A stretch of DNA of 64,000 nt from Sedimenticola hydrogenitrophicus (GTDB taxonomy: Bacteria; Pseudomonadota; Gammaproteobacteria; Chromatiales; Chromatiaceae), in the NCBI RefSeq assembly GCF_029017505.1, contig NZ_JAQGEI010000002.1, forward strand, positions 1 through 64,000, in the 5' to 3' direction. The position numbers and the translations under genes are program-made. Numbering within the stretch: the first letter of the stretch is position 1; each line of letters starts with the position of its first letter. The notes beneath the pieces were generated by a model, which saw only the letters and a list, made by a program, of their open reading frames with translations, ran no database searches and had not been told where the DNA came from. Below, one piece after another: positions 32,705 through 41,858 of this stretch.

Positions 32705-34231
32705 ATGAACCATGGCCTGAGCCTGCAGATCAACGTCCCCGGTTATCGTATCGAACGCGTCCTCGGCAAGGGCGGCATGGCGACGGTCTACCTGGCCACC
32801 CAGATGTCGCTGGGCAGGCCGGTGGCACTCAAGGTACTGCACGACCCCGAGACGCCCCAGTTCTTCGAACGTTTTTTCAATGAGGGGCGTTGCATCGCCC
32901 GCCTCAACCACAGCAACCTGGTCGCCATCTTCGACATCGGACAAGGGGAGGGTTTCTACTATATCGCCATGGAGTACCTGCCGGGCGGTGACCTGAAGTC
33001 GCGCATCGTCCAGGGCATCAAACCGGTCCAGGCGCTGAAGCTCCTCGGCCGTCTGGCAGGCTGTCTCGCCTATGTGCATGACGAAGGGGTGGTGCACCGG
33101 GATATCAAGCCGTCGAACATTCTGTTTCGCAACGACGGCACCCCGGTGTTGACCGATTTCGGTATCGCCAAGCTGATCCAGACGGATAACGACCTGACCG
33201 TCACCGGCACGGTGATGGGCAGCCCCCACTATCTCAGCCCGGAACTGGCCCAGGGCATCCGCCGGGTGGATGGGCGTTCCGATCTCTACAGCCTGGGCAT
33301 CATTCTGTATGAGATGCTCACCGGTAGAAAACCCTATACCGCGGACAGTTTCGCCGCCACCCTGATGGCTCATATCCAGCGGCCCCTGCCGCAACTGCCG
33401 GATGCGTTTGCCGCGCTGCAGCCGCTGCTGGACAAGCTGCTGGCGAAACAACCGGAAGAGCGCTTTCAGAGCGGCGCCGAACTGTTGCTGACCCTGCAGG
33501 CGCTGCGCAGCCGGGTAAGGCTGGGGAGCCTGCCGGCGGAGGACGCGGTTGCCACACCCGGGCCATCCCCGGAAACCCGTGCGCTGACGGCCGCCACGCC
33601 CACGCCGCGGCCGCATTACCGCCGCTCGCTCTATGCCGGCCTGGGTCTGCTACTGCTGCTGGGTGGGTTCGGCCTCCGGCAGTTGACGATTGGCGGTGGA
33701 ACCGCCCCACCGGCCGGCGCGGAGGGTGATCGTGCGCTAGCGGCTGAAGAGCTGGCCGTCGTCGCACCCGCCGGGGCGATGTCCCAACCCGCCGCCATGG
33801 AGGAGCGCACGGCGCCGGCGGCAACGGAAACGCCACCGGCAACCGCCGGTCCGCCGCCGCAAACCGGGGCCACCGAACCAACGCTCGCCGCGCTGCTGGA
33901 GAAGGCGCAGGAACAGCTGGCAACGGATCACCTCAGTTACCCGGCGGACGACAGCGCCCGTTACTATTACAGCGAAGCACTCAAGCAGGATCCGGAGCAT
34001 CCGGTGGCAAACCGTGGTCTGGACAGGATCGCCGATCGCTACGCCGAGCTGGCGCAGCGCGAGATCGACCGGGGCCGCACCCTGCGGGCCCGCCGCCATC
34101 TCTCCCAGGGGCTGGCGATCCGCCCCCGGCATGAACGCCTCATCCGCCTGACCAACCGGCTCAACCGGCCGGCCGCCGCGCCTTCGACCGAGGACGTATT
34201 CGACCGTCTGAACCCGGATTCGAACCGCTGA
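32705..34231 (+). CDS. Hanks-type serine/threonine protein kinase
   Basis: A 508-residue membrane-anchored kinase. The kinase domain (about 12-275) has the glycine loop G-K-G-G-M-A, ATP Lys43 in V-A-L-K-V-L, catalytic Asp133 in V-V-H-R-D-I-K-P-S-N, D-F-G at 151-153 and S-P-E-L in place of A-P-E. A single TM helix lies near 305-325. The external part is Ala/Pro/Thr-rich and then helical, perhaps TPR-like (A-L-K-Q-D-P-E-H-P-V-A-N). The ATG at 32705 has CGGGACCGG upstream. No phosphatase or FHA gene is next to it. Confidence 0.9.
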   Translation: MNHGLSLQINVPGYRIERVLGKGGMATVYLATQMSLGRPVALKVLHDPETPQFFERFFNEGRCIARLNHSNLVAIFDIGQGEGFYYIAMEYLPGGDLKSRIVQGIKPVQALKLLGRLAGCLAYVHDEGVVHRDIKPSNILFRNDGTPVLTDFGIAKLIQTDNDLTVTGTVMGSPHYLSPELAQGIRRVDGRSDLYSLGIILYEMLTGRKPYTADSFAATLMAHIQRPLPQLPDAFAALQPLLDKLLAKQPEERFQSGAELLLTLQALRSRVRLGSLPAEDAVATPGPSPETRALTAATPTPRPHYRRSLYAGLGLLLLLGGFGLRQLTIGGGTAPPAGAEGDRALAAEELAVVAPAGAMSQPAAMEERTAPAATETPPATAGPPPQTGATEPTLAALLEKAQEQLATDHLSYPADDSARYYYSEALKQDPEHPVANRGLDRIADRYAELAQREIDRGRTLRARRHLSQGLAIRPRHERLIRLTNRLNRPAAAPSTEDVFDRLNPDSNR

Positions 34232-34273
34232 TTCGTGTGTACCCGAGGGGTCAGTGTTAAATCCGACAGACTC

Positions 34274-36622
34274 CTAAATCTTGAACTGCCCGACGATCCG
34301 CTGCAACTGACCGGCGAGATTGTTCAGCCCCTCGCTGGCCGATGCCGTCTGCTGTGCGCCGTTGGCCGTGTGCTCGCCGATCTCGTTGATCCCCACGACG
34401 TTGCGGTTGATCTCCTCGGCCACCACGCTCTGCTCCTCGGCGGCGCTGGCGATCTGGTTATTCATATCGCTGATCTGGTTGATCGCATGGGTGATGGACT
34501 CCAGCACCTCGCCGGTCCTGACGGCGATATCGGTGCCCTTCCTGGCCTGGGCATTGGTCTCGTCCATCGCCTGCACCGCCTCCTTGGAGGCCGCCTGCAG
34601 GCGCTCGATCATGCCCTGGATCTCCCTGGTGGACTGCTGGGTACGCGAGGCCAGGGTGCGTACCTCATCCGCCACCACGGCAAAACCGCGCCCCTGCTCG
34701 CCGGCCCGCGCCGCCTCGATGGCCGCGTTCAGGGCCAGCAGGTTGGTCTGTTCGGCAATGTTGCGGATCACATCCAGCACCCCGCCGATCTCGATGCTAT
34801 CCTGCTCCAGCCGGCCGATTACCCCGGCCGCCTGCTCCACGCTGGCGGAGAGGTCATGGATGGTGGCGATGCTCTCATCCACCGTGCCCTTACCCTGGGT
34901 CGCTTCATTCCTGGCCTGCATGGCCGAATTGGCGGCGGACTCGGCATTCTTCGCCACCTCCTGCACCGTGGCGGCCATCTGGTTGGTGGCGGTCGCCGCC
35001 TGCTCGGTCTGCCCCTGCTGGTTACTGATCCCAAGCCGCGTCTCTTCCGATACCCGGGAGAGCTGTTCCGCCGACACCGACAGATTCTGGGTCACCCCGT
35101 TCAGTTCCCCGACCACGCCCTGCATCTTGTCCAGGAAGCGGTTGAACCAGCCGGCCAATTCGCCCAGTTCATCCTTGCTCCGGGCATCCAGTCGGCGGGT
35201 CAGGTCACCCTCACCCTCGGCGATATCCCTGACCGCATCCACCGTCTGCTGGATCGGTCGCACGATCAGGCCGGTGAAGAGCCAGCCGATCAGCGCCCCC
35301 ACGACAAACACCACGATGGAAAGCCCGACCGCCACGCCGGCGATGGTGCTCTTCAACTCCTCCACCGAGCGGAACGCCTCCTCGGTATTCATCTTGGCGA
35401 TCACCGCCCACCGGTAGCCGGGGATATTCAGCGGCGAATAGGCCGCCAGCACATCGATCCCCCGAGAATCGGTATACAGTTTCACCCCCGACTCGCCCGC
35501 CAGGGCGGCCTCGGCCGCCGCTGATTTCAACTGCTGGACCCCGATACCCGAATGTTTGGCCCGGACCCTGGCCAGCTGCTGCGCCGACAGGCCGGTCTTG
35601 CCCAGGTGCGCCAGGTAGCCGGCCTCATCCTCGATCTGGAAACGACTGTCGCTACGCAATGAGTAGTCCGGTCCGACAATAAAACTCTCCCCGGATTCAC
35701 CCTGACCGACCTTGGCCCATTTGTGCTCATGGGTCATGATGGAAGAGATGCGCTCAGTGGAAAACCGGAACACCAGCACACCGATGCGCTTGCCCCGGGT
35801 GAACACGGGAGAGGCGACAAAGGCCGCCTGATTGTCATAGGCGGGGGCATAGGCCGCAAAATCGGTCATGGCGATGAAGCCGGGGTCATCCGACTCGTTG
35901 GCCTCTTTGAACACCTTGCCCAGACCGGTCCCGGCGAAGGGGCCGTCGATCAGCGAGGTGGCGAACTCCGCCTGCTTGGCCACCGAGTAGATCACCTCGC
36001 CGCTCTTGCCATCCACCAGGAAGATATCCGCATAGCCGAACCGCTCCTGGTAATCCTTCAGCGATTCATGAAATCTTTTATGCATCACCTCGTACAGCGA
36101 GCCGTCCTCCGGGGTGATCAGTTTGCTCTTCTCGTCCAGCGGATTGGGGTTGGCGGCGATGTAGGCGTGTTGCAGGGTGATGCCGGCGCCACTCAATTTA
36201 TCCAGCCAGCGGCCCGCCTCAATAGTGGCGCCACCGTTCTGTTTTCGGTACTCGTCCAGGAACGCTCCGTTGTAGTGGGCCTGCAGCTCCCGGCGCATCT
36301 TTTCCAGCTTGGCCGCTCCCGCCTCGCCCGACGCCTCGACGCTGTCCTGGTAGAGACGATAGGCGTTGGGTAGGGAGTTCAGTGCATCGACAATCATCCG
36401 GTTATCGGACAGGGTGACGATCTGCGCCCGCACTATCGCAAAATAACTTTCAATCGCCTCCTGGGAACTGTTCTTGAGTGCCATCACGTGATGGTGGGCC
36501 TTGGTCTCCAGGGCCTTGCGGCCATTGTCAACGGCAATCCATCCCAGCACCGCACTCACCACCACCACGGGTATGAGCATCAGCAGACTGGCACCTACTG
36601 TCAGTTTTGTCTTGATCTTCAT
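34274..36622 (-). CDS. Methyl-accepting chemotaxis protein with Cache sensor
   Basis: A 782-residue transmembrane chemoreceptor. TM1 at about 8-30, a large periplasmic sensor (30-430) with Cache-like Y-A-D-I-F-L-V-D and [11 protein letters not shown] segments, TM2 near 433-458, HAMP (458-512) and the signalling domain with the conserved tip [26 protein letters not shown]. It ends in V-G-Q-F-K-I with no CheR-binding pentapeptide. No che genes are nearby. The decayed receptor end at 4682-4860 is of the same class. Confidence 0.93.
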   Translation of the reverse strand: MKIKTKLTVGASLLMLIPVVVVSAVLGWIAVDNGRKALETKAHHHVMALKNSSQEAIESYFAIVRAQIVTLSDNRMIVDALNSLPNAYRLYQDSVEASGEAGAAKLEKMRRELQAHYNGAFLDEYRKQNGGATIEAGRWLDKLSGAGITLQHAYIAANPNPLDEKSKLITPEDGSLYEVMHKRFHESLKDYQERFGYADIFLVDGKSGEVIYSVAKQAEFATSLIDGPFAGTGLGKVFKEANESDDPGFIAMTDFAAYAPAYDNQAAFVASPVFTRGKRIGVLVFRFSTERISSIMTHEHKWAKVGQGESGESFIVGPDYSLRSDSRFQIEDEAGYLAHLGKTGLSAQQLARVRAKHSGIGVQQLKSAAAEAALAGESGVKLYTDSRGIDVLAAYSPLNIPGYRWAVIAKMNTEEAFRSVEELKSTIAGVAVGLSIVVFVVGALIGWLFTGLIVRPIQQTVDAVRDIAEGEGDLTRRLDARSKDELGELAGWFNRFLDKMQGVVGELNGVTQNLSVSAEQLSRVSEETRLGISNQQGQTEQAATATNQMAATVQEVAKNAESAANSAMQARNEATQGKGTVDESIATIHDLSASVEQAAGVIGRLEQDSIEIGGVLDVIRNIAEQTNLLALNAAIEAARAGEQGRGFAVVADEVRTLASRTQQSTREIQGMIERLQAASKEAVQAMDETNAQARKGTDIAVRTGEVLESITHAINQISDMNNQIASAAEEQSVVAEEINRNVVGINEIGEHTANGAQQTASASEGLNNLAGQLQRIVGQFKI

Positions 36623-36851
36623 GATTAAAATGTTCCCAACCGGAAATCCGGAGTATTCGTCAGGTAGTTATCGGTGTGGGAGCCAGCGGATAGCGCAACC
36701 AACGACCGTCCCACGGCATGCCGTCATATCTTCAGCGGTCATGTAACGGGTAGCGACGATTACAGTTGAAACTTAAATTGAAATATCGCCTGGCGAGGCA
36801 GATAAGCACATCACAATATGCTTCTAAATTTTCACAGCCGAAAGCGTGTGA

Positions 36852-38036
36852 TCAGACAAACTGCCCGGCGGCGTACCCGGACGACCAGGCCCACTGGAAA
36901 TTGAAGCCGCCGAGGTGCCCGGTGACATCCATCACCTCGCCAATGAAGAAAAGGCCCGGCTGACGCCGGCTCTCCATAGTCTTCGACGAGAGCTCATCGG
37001 TATCCACGCCCCCCAGGGTCACCTCGGCGGTCCGGTAGCCTTCGGTGCCCGCCGGCTTCAGGGTCCAGCCGTTCAACTGCCCGGCGATCCGGCGGAGCAG
37101 CTGATCCGGCATGTCCGAAACCGGCCGTTCCGACCACTCCGCCCAGTACAGCGCCATCAGCTGGTTAATTAGTTTCCTGGGCAACTGTTGTGCCAGGAGA
37201 TTCTTCAGCAGCCCCCTGGGATGGGTGGCTTTCAGCGTCAACAGCAGCGCTTCCGCCGCGGTATCCGGCAGCAGATCCACCACCACCGGCTCGCCCGCAC
37301 GCCAGTAGTTGGAGAGCTGCAGCACCACCGGACCGCTCAATCCCCGATGGGTGAACAGCAGCTGTTCGGTGAAGCTGTGATTGTCGGTATGCATGCGCAC
37401 CGGCAGCGAGATACCGGCCAGCCGCGTGCACACCTCCTTCATCCGGTCGCTGAAGGTAAAAGGCACCAGGCCGGCGCGCTGCGGCAATACCCGCAGGCCG
37501 AACTGGCGGGCGATCGTGTAACCGAAACCGCTCGATCCCATGCTCGGGATCGACAGACCGCCGGTCGCCACCACCAGGGAGTCGGCACTGAATTCCCCCA
37601 GGCTGGTTTGCAGCCGGTAGCGTTGTGCATAACCTATTTCCCGGATCTCACACCCGGTCAGCAGGGTCACCCCGGGCTGATCGCACTCCGCCAGCAGCAT
37701 GTCGAGGATCTCCCGGGCGGAGCCGTCACAGAACAGCTGCCCATGCTCCCGCTCGTGATAGGCGATGCCGTAACGCTCGACCAGGGCGATAAAATCCCAC
37801 TGGGTATAGCGTTTCAGTGCCGATTTGCAGAAGTGGGGATTGGCGGAGACAAAGTTGCCCGGCTGCACATGGCGATTGGTAAAATTGCAGCGCCCGCCGC
37901 CGGACATGAGGATTTTCTTGCCCACCTTGCGGCTGTTGTCCAGCAGCAACACCCGACGGCCGCGCCGTGCCGCCGTGGCCGCGCACATGAGACCGGCGGC
38001 ACCGGCGCCGATTATGATCACATCATACTGATTCAC
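36852..38036 (-). CDS. HI0933/BaiN-like NAD(P)/FAD-dependent oxidoreductase
   Basis: A 394-residue flavoprotein of the YhiN/BaiN family. Seen: the N-terminal dinucleotide motif I-I-I-G-A-G-A-A-G-L-M, the family signature K-V-G-K-K-I-L-M-S-G-G-G-R-C-N-F-T-N, L-V-V-A-T-G-G-L-S-I-P, and the C-terminal G-E-V-M-D-V-T-G-H-L-G-G-F-N-F-Q-W-A. The substrate is unknown. I place the start at GTG 38036 just before N-Q-Y-D-V; the frame stays open further upstream, but that sequence is not family-like. It is divergent from the helicase gene, with a 190-base shared spacer. Confidence 0.88.
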   Translation of the reverse strand: MNQYDVIIIGAGAAGLMCAATAARRGRRVLLLDNSRKVGKKILMSGGGRCNFTNRHVQPGNFVSANPHFCKSALKRYTQWDFIALVERYGIAYHEREHGQLFCDGSAREILDMLLAECDQPGVTLLTGCEIREIGYAQRYRLQTSLGEFSADSLVVATGGLSIPSMGSSGFGYTIARQFGLRVLPQRAGLVPFTFSDRMKEVCTRLAGISLPVRMHTDNHSFTEQLLFTHRGLSGPVVLQLSNYWRAGEPVVVDLLPDTAAEALLLTLKATHPRGLLKNLLAQQLPRKLINQLMALYWAEWSERPVSDMPDQLLRRIAGQLNGWTLKPAGTEGYRTAEVTLGGVDTDELSSKTMESRRQPGLFFIGEVMDVTGHLGGFNFQWAWSSGYAAGQFV

Positions 38037-38226
38037 TGCTTGGTCCCGGATGGCGATAGGGCTCAGGCGCTGGCGCCCACGCGACGCGCTGTCGGTTACT
38101 ACTCGGTTGGCGCCCATTATCCCACAGAAAGGCCCGCCTCGGCGCGGTTGGATTTATCCCAACACTCCGCCACAATGGATTACAATAGCCGGCAATTCCG
38201 TTTCCATTGCGCTCAAGGTGATTCCG

Positions 38227-39591
38227 TTGTTATCCAGCTTCCCGCTCCACCCCAGCCTGCTCCAGATGCTAGACGCCCTGGGACTGAGTGAGGCCACGCC
38301 CATCCAGCGGCAGGCAATTCCGCTGGTGCTGGAACGACGCGACCTGATCGCCAGCGCGGAGACCGGCAGCGGCAAGACCTTCGCCTTCCTGCTGCCGACC
38401 CTGGATCACCTGCTCAACAATTCGGCGCCCGAGAGCGGCACCCGGGTGCTGATCCTGGTGCCGACCCGGGAACTGGCCCACCAGATACTCAAGCAGGGCG
38501 AGAAGCTGATCGGCGGCACCCGCCTGCAGATCGGCCTGATCACCGGTGGTGAATCCTTCAAGTACCAGCGCGCCCTGTTCCGGAAAAATCCGGAAATCAT
38601 CGTGGCCACTCCGGGCCGGCTGCTGGAACACCTGGAACAGGGGACACCCGACTTCAAAGAGCTGGAAGTGCTGATCCTGGACGAGGCCGACCGGATGCTG
38701 GACATGGGCTTCAGCGAGGATGTCCTGAAAATCACCGGGCAGTGCAGCAGTGCCCGCCAGACCCTGCTGTTCTCCGCCACCCTGAGCCACCGGGGACTGA
38801 AAGAGATGATCGACACGCTGCTGCGTGACCCGGCGGTCGTCACCCTCAGCACGGTGCGTGACCGCCACGGCAACATCACCCAGCAGATCATCCCGGCCGA
38901 TGACAAGATCCATAAAAAAGCCCAGCTCACCTGGCTGCTGCAACATGAGGAGTACGACAAGGCCCTGGTGTTTACCAACACCAGGCTGCAGGCCGACGCC
39001 CTGGGTCCCGAGCTGCGTAAGCAGGGTCTGCGGGTCGGCGTGCTGCATGGCGACATGACCCAGGATGAACGTAACCAGGTCATGGCCTTTCTGCGTCAGG
39101 GCACCATCAAGATCCTGGTGGCCACCGATGTGGCCGCGCGCGGGCTGGATATCAAGGGTGTGGATCTGGTGATCAACTTCGACATGGCGCGCAGCGGCAA
39201 GGATTACGTGCACCGCATCGGCCGTACCGGACGCGCCGGCAAACAGGGTCTGGCCATCTCCCTGATCACCCATCAGGAGTGGAACCTGATGAGCGGCATC
39301 GAGCGTTATCTGAAACATGAATTCGAGCGCCGCACCATCAAGGAGATCGCGGGCAAGTACCGCGGCCCCAGGAAGCTGAAAAGCTCCGGCAAGGCCGCCG
39401 GCGGCAAAAACAAAAAAGCGACTGCCCAGGATGACAAGATCGAAGCGAAAAAACCCAAGCAGCGGCTGCGCGACAGAAAGAATATCGGCAAGCGACGTAA
39501 GCCGAGCGATGCTGCATCGACCAATGCTCCGCGCGAGGCGGGCCATAAACCGCTCACCCGAAAGAGCGAAAAACCGGCCACACCCGGCTAA
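38227..39591 (+). CDS. DEAD-box ATP-dependent RNA helicase
   Basis: A 454-residue SF2 RNA helicase. Seen: a Q motif (P-T/I-Q-R-Q-A-I-P), Walker A A-E-T-G-S-G-K-T, P-T-R-E-L-A, D-E-A-D, S-A-T, and the second domain with H-R-I-G-R-T-G-R-A-G. The last 90 residues are very Lys/Arg-rich and disordered, as in RhlE/SrmB-type enzymes that act on rRNA. The start is uncertain: TTG 38227 has AAGGTG six bases upstream; GTG 38218 is possible. The DUF3820 gene follows 17 bases after the stop, so they are likely cotranscribed. Confidence 0.92.
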   Translation: MLSSFPLHPSLLQMLDALGLSEATPIQRQAIPLVLERRDLIASAETGSGKTFAFLLPTLDHLLNNSAPESGTRVLILVPTRELAHQILKQGEKLIGGTRLQIGLITGGESFKYQRALFRKNPEIIVATPGRLLEHLEQGTPDFKELEVLILDEADRMLDMGFSEDVLKITGQCSSARQTLLFSATLSHRGLKEMIDTLLRDPAVVTLSTVRDRHGNITQQIIPADDKIHKKAQLTWLLQHEEYDKALVFTNTRLQADALGPELRKQGLRVGVLHGDMTQDERNQVMAFLRQGTIKILVATDVAARGLDIKGVDLVINFDMARSGKDYVHRIGRTGRAGKQGLAISLITHQEWNLMSGIERYLKHEFERRTIKEIAGKYRGPRKLKSSGKAAGGKNKKATAQDDKIEAKKPKQRLRDRKNIGKRRKPSDAASTNAPREAGHKPLTRKSEKPATPG

Positions 39592-39608
39592 GGGCTCGGT
39601 GATACAAC

Positions 39609-39836
39609 ATGTTCGATAAGAAGGATCTGATCAGACTCGCCAAGATGGAGATGCCGTTCGGCAAGTATCAGGGACGGGTGCTGATCGACCTGCCGGAGGC
39701 GTACCTTATCTGGTTCGCCAATCAGGGCTTTCCGGAAGGCCGGCTGGGAGAGTTGATGGCACTGGCCCTGGAGATCAAGATCAACGGGCTGGAGGGCCTG
39801 ATCGAGCCACTGAAGCGGACGCCGACCATCCACTGA
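39609..39836 (+). CDS. DUF3820 family small protein
   Basis: A 75-residue protein with the DUF3820 pattern M-P-F-G-K-Y-Q-G-R-V-L-I-D-L-P-E-A-Y-L-I-W-F-A and G-E-L-M. The family contains a Pseudomonas protein described as a putative quorum-sensing-regulated virulence factor; the biochemical function is unknown. It follows the helicase gene closely on the same strand. Confidence 0.85.
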   Translation: MFDKKDLIRLAKMEMPFGKYQGRVLIDLPEAYLIWFANQGFPEGRLGELMALALEIKINGLEGLIEPLKRTPTIH

Positions 39837-39853
39837 TGCAGGCATCACGAGCA

Positions 39854-40420
39854 TCAGCCCAAGCGAAGGTGCTTGTCCCGCAACAGGTCGTTGGTCAGGT
39901 CGAGATCGAACCGTTCGGGGGAGAACTCACCGCCGATCCAGCGGGTCATGTAGTCGTGTTCGGGGTGCGAGGGATCGGCAGTCGCCTCAAGAAACTCATC
40001 ATAGCCGGGAGGCCCCCCCACATCCTCGGGCGGGCAGGCGCGTTCACCGTAGCAGCAGATCGGCAGGGTTTGCGACAAATCGTAGGGCAGGATCTCCTCC
40101 AGCACCACCCGATGCTCCCAGGCATCGCCGAAGTCGTAGATATAGAGCAGTCCGTCCCCCGGTTTCTTCAGCAGCTGGCGCAGACGGGTCTGCTGCTCAT
40201 TGCGGGTATCATCCGGAAACTGGTCGTCGGGAATACCGTACTTTTCACCCTCGCGGATAAACATGTGCATATGGATATCGGTCCAGCCCATGGCAATCTG
40301 CAGGGTATCGTGCAGATCCGCCAGGGTATCGCTGTCGGCCACCCGCAGCTGGCGCCACACCTCCGGGATCACCCCCAGCAGGCTGATATTCAATTGGTAG
40401 ACCTTACGTAGATAATCCAT
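39854..40420 (-). CDS. Plasmid pRiA4b ORF-3-like protein
   Basis: A 188-residue protein of the pRiA4b ORF-3 family. Typical features are Y-Q-L-N-I-S-L-L-G-V-I-P-E-V-W-R near the start, M-G-W-T-D-I-H-M-H-M-F, Y-I-Y-D-F-G-D-A-W-E-H, and C-P-P-E-D-V-G-G-P-P-G-Y. The family is common on mobile elements and chromosomes, and its function is not established. It is convergent with the DUF3820 gene. Confidence 0.88.
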   Translation of the reverse strand: MDYLRKVYQLNISLLGVIPEVWRQLRVADSDTLADLHDTLQIAMGWTDIHMHMFIREGEKYGIPDDQFPDDTRNEQQTRLRQLLKKPGDGLLYIYDFGDAWEHRVVLEEILPYDLSQTLPICCYGERACPPEDVGGPPGYDEFLEATADPSHPEHDYMTRWIGGEFSPERFDLDLTNDLLRDKHLRLG

Positions 40421-40720
40421 TGTATCGCGCTACCCGTACGCCCCCGTAGGCCGACATAGTATCAATCCGCCGCGAGAGTAAAACCCTTACCCGTCAAAAT
40501 CATGATCTCGCTCAATCGTCCGCAGCGCCGTCAGCACCACTACGCACTTGATTATAGGACGATTTCCGCCCGCAATCCGGCAATGCCTCAACGCCGGTCC
40601 AGCGCACCGCGGCAGTATGGGAACGGTTCCGCCGCACGGTGGAGTCTGCTAGGCTGTGCCAGGTGCTGCCGTGCGACCCGGCAGATGGGTCTTGTAGATG
40701 GACAAAATAAGAACAGAACC

Positions 40721-41455
40721 ATGGAAAATACCGACAAATTAGCGGTGCTTATCGACGCGGACAATGCGCAACCGAGCATTGTCGACGGCCTGCTGTCCGA
40801 GATCGCCAACTATGGCACGGCCAGCGTCAAGCGCATCTACGGCGATTGGACCTCGCCCAGTCTGAAGGGGTGGAAAGAGGTGCTACTGGAGCACTCGATC
40901 CAGCCGATGCAGCAGTTCGCCTACACCAAGGGCAAGAACGCCACCGACAGCGCCATGATTATCGACGCCATGGACCTGCTCTACACCAACAACTTCAACG
41001 GCTTCTGTATCGTCTCCAGCGACAGCGATTTTACCAAGCTGGCCTCCAGGATCCGGGAGTCGGGCCTGCTGGTGTACGGCTTCGGCGAGAAAAAGACCCC
41101 CTCGCCCTTTGTCTCGGCCTGTGACAAGTTCATCTACACCGAGGTGCTGCGTGCCAAGAGTGACGAAGGTGCCGCCATTGCCAAGAAGAGCAGCGGCGAA
41201 TTAAAACAAGACACAAAACTTATCAGACTGCTGCGCAACGCTGTCACTATCGCTTCCGATGACAGCGGCTGGGCACATCTGGGGCCTGTCGGCAGCAACA
41301 TCGCCAAGCAGTCTCCTGATTTCGACCCCCGCAACTACGGTTATGCAAAGTTAGGCGAACTGATTGCAGCAACAGCACTTTTTGATATGGAAGCACGACA
41401 GGTCGGTACTACGAATTCAAAAATCCTTGTTGTCCGTGACAAACGCAGCAAATAA
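40721..41455 (+). CDS. NYN-domain protein with C-terminal OST-HTH/LOTUS domain
   Basis: A 244-residue protein. The N-terminal NYN (LabA/DUF88-like) nuclease fold has A-V-L-I-D-A-D-N-A at residues 8-16, K-N-A-T-D-S-A-M-I-I-D-A-M-D and I-V-S-S-D-S-D-F, giving the acidic PIN-like site. The C-terminal part (about 165-240) matches the OST-HTH/LOTUS fold, thought to bind RNA. It is probably an RNA-processing enzyme. The ATG at 40721 is chosen by fit to the family; an in-frame ATG at 40684 exists. A short mobile element begins 11 bases after the stop codon. Confidence 0.85.
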   Translation: MENTDKLAVLIDADNAQPSIVDGLLSEIANYGTASVKRIYGDWTSPSLKGWKEVLLEHSIQPMQQFAYTKGKNATDSAMIIDAMDLLYTNNFNGFCIVSSDSDFTKLASRIRESGLLVYGFGEKKTPSPFVSACDKFIYTEVLRAKSDEGAAIAKKSSGELKQDTKLIRLLRNAVTIASDDSGWAHLGPVGSNIAKQSPDFDPRNYGYAKLGELIAATALFDMEARQVGTTNSKILVVRDKRSK

Positions 41456-41466
41456 GCATTTGAGCC

Positions 41467-41609
41467 GAATGGCACTTACTTAAGGCGAATTGCAGGATTT
41501 TCGTCATTCCGGCGCAGGCCGGAATCCAGGAATACCGCCACCATTAAGCAGTCTGGATCCCGGCCTGCGCCAGGATGACGGTGGTTCTTGGCTTAAGTAA
41601 GTGCCATTC
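41467..41609. mobile_element. MITE-like element, copy A
   Basis: A 143-base element with terminal inverted repeats GAATGGCACTTACTTAAG / CTTAAGTAAGTGCCATTC, 18 of 18 bases matching. It is flanked by GCATTTGAGCC (41456-41466) and GCATCTGAGCC (41610-41620), an 11-base target duplication with one change. The interior is a large imperfect hairpin (CGGCGCAGGCCGGAATCC-type arms) without an ORF. In opposite orientation it matches the element at 57991. Confidence 0.85.
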
Positions 41610-41704
41610 GCATCTGAGCCGGAATCAATTCACCCGGCCCGACCGCGATTCTCGCTCTCTTTGTCCTAAATGCCATCCGCTTCCTGACCCCCATAATCTT
41701 TATC

Positions 41705-41805
41705 TCTCGCCAAGGCGCAAAGCAAAGCGTGATCAATCGAAGCGAAGCGCTATCTGCGGAAATATTGCCATTTTTCTTCTTGGCTCTCTTTGCGTCTCTG
41801 CGAGA
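41705..41805. repeat. Imperfect palindrome (TCTCGC..CGCAAAG type)
   Basis: Positions 41705-41722 and 41788-41805 form an 18-base inverted repeat with four mismatches, containing CGCAAAG/CTTTGCG. The form resembles a widespread intergenic repeat with GCAGAGACGCAAAG arms. No gene is seen in the surrounding gap (41610-41858). Confidence 0.5.
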
Positions 41806-41858
41806 AAATTTAGCCCTGCGAGTCAATTGGCGGAGCATAAGCCGACAAACCCCTCCCG

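Noticed and set aside
39854-40420. pRiA4b ORF-3 gene as a sign of a plasmid or transposon here
   Set aside because: The family is common on chromosomes; no transposase, end repeats or composition change surrounds it.
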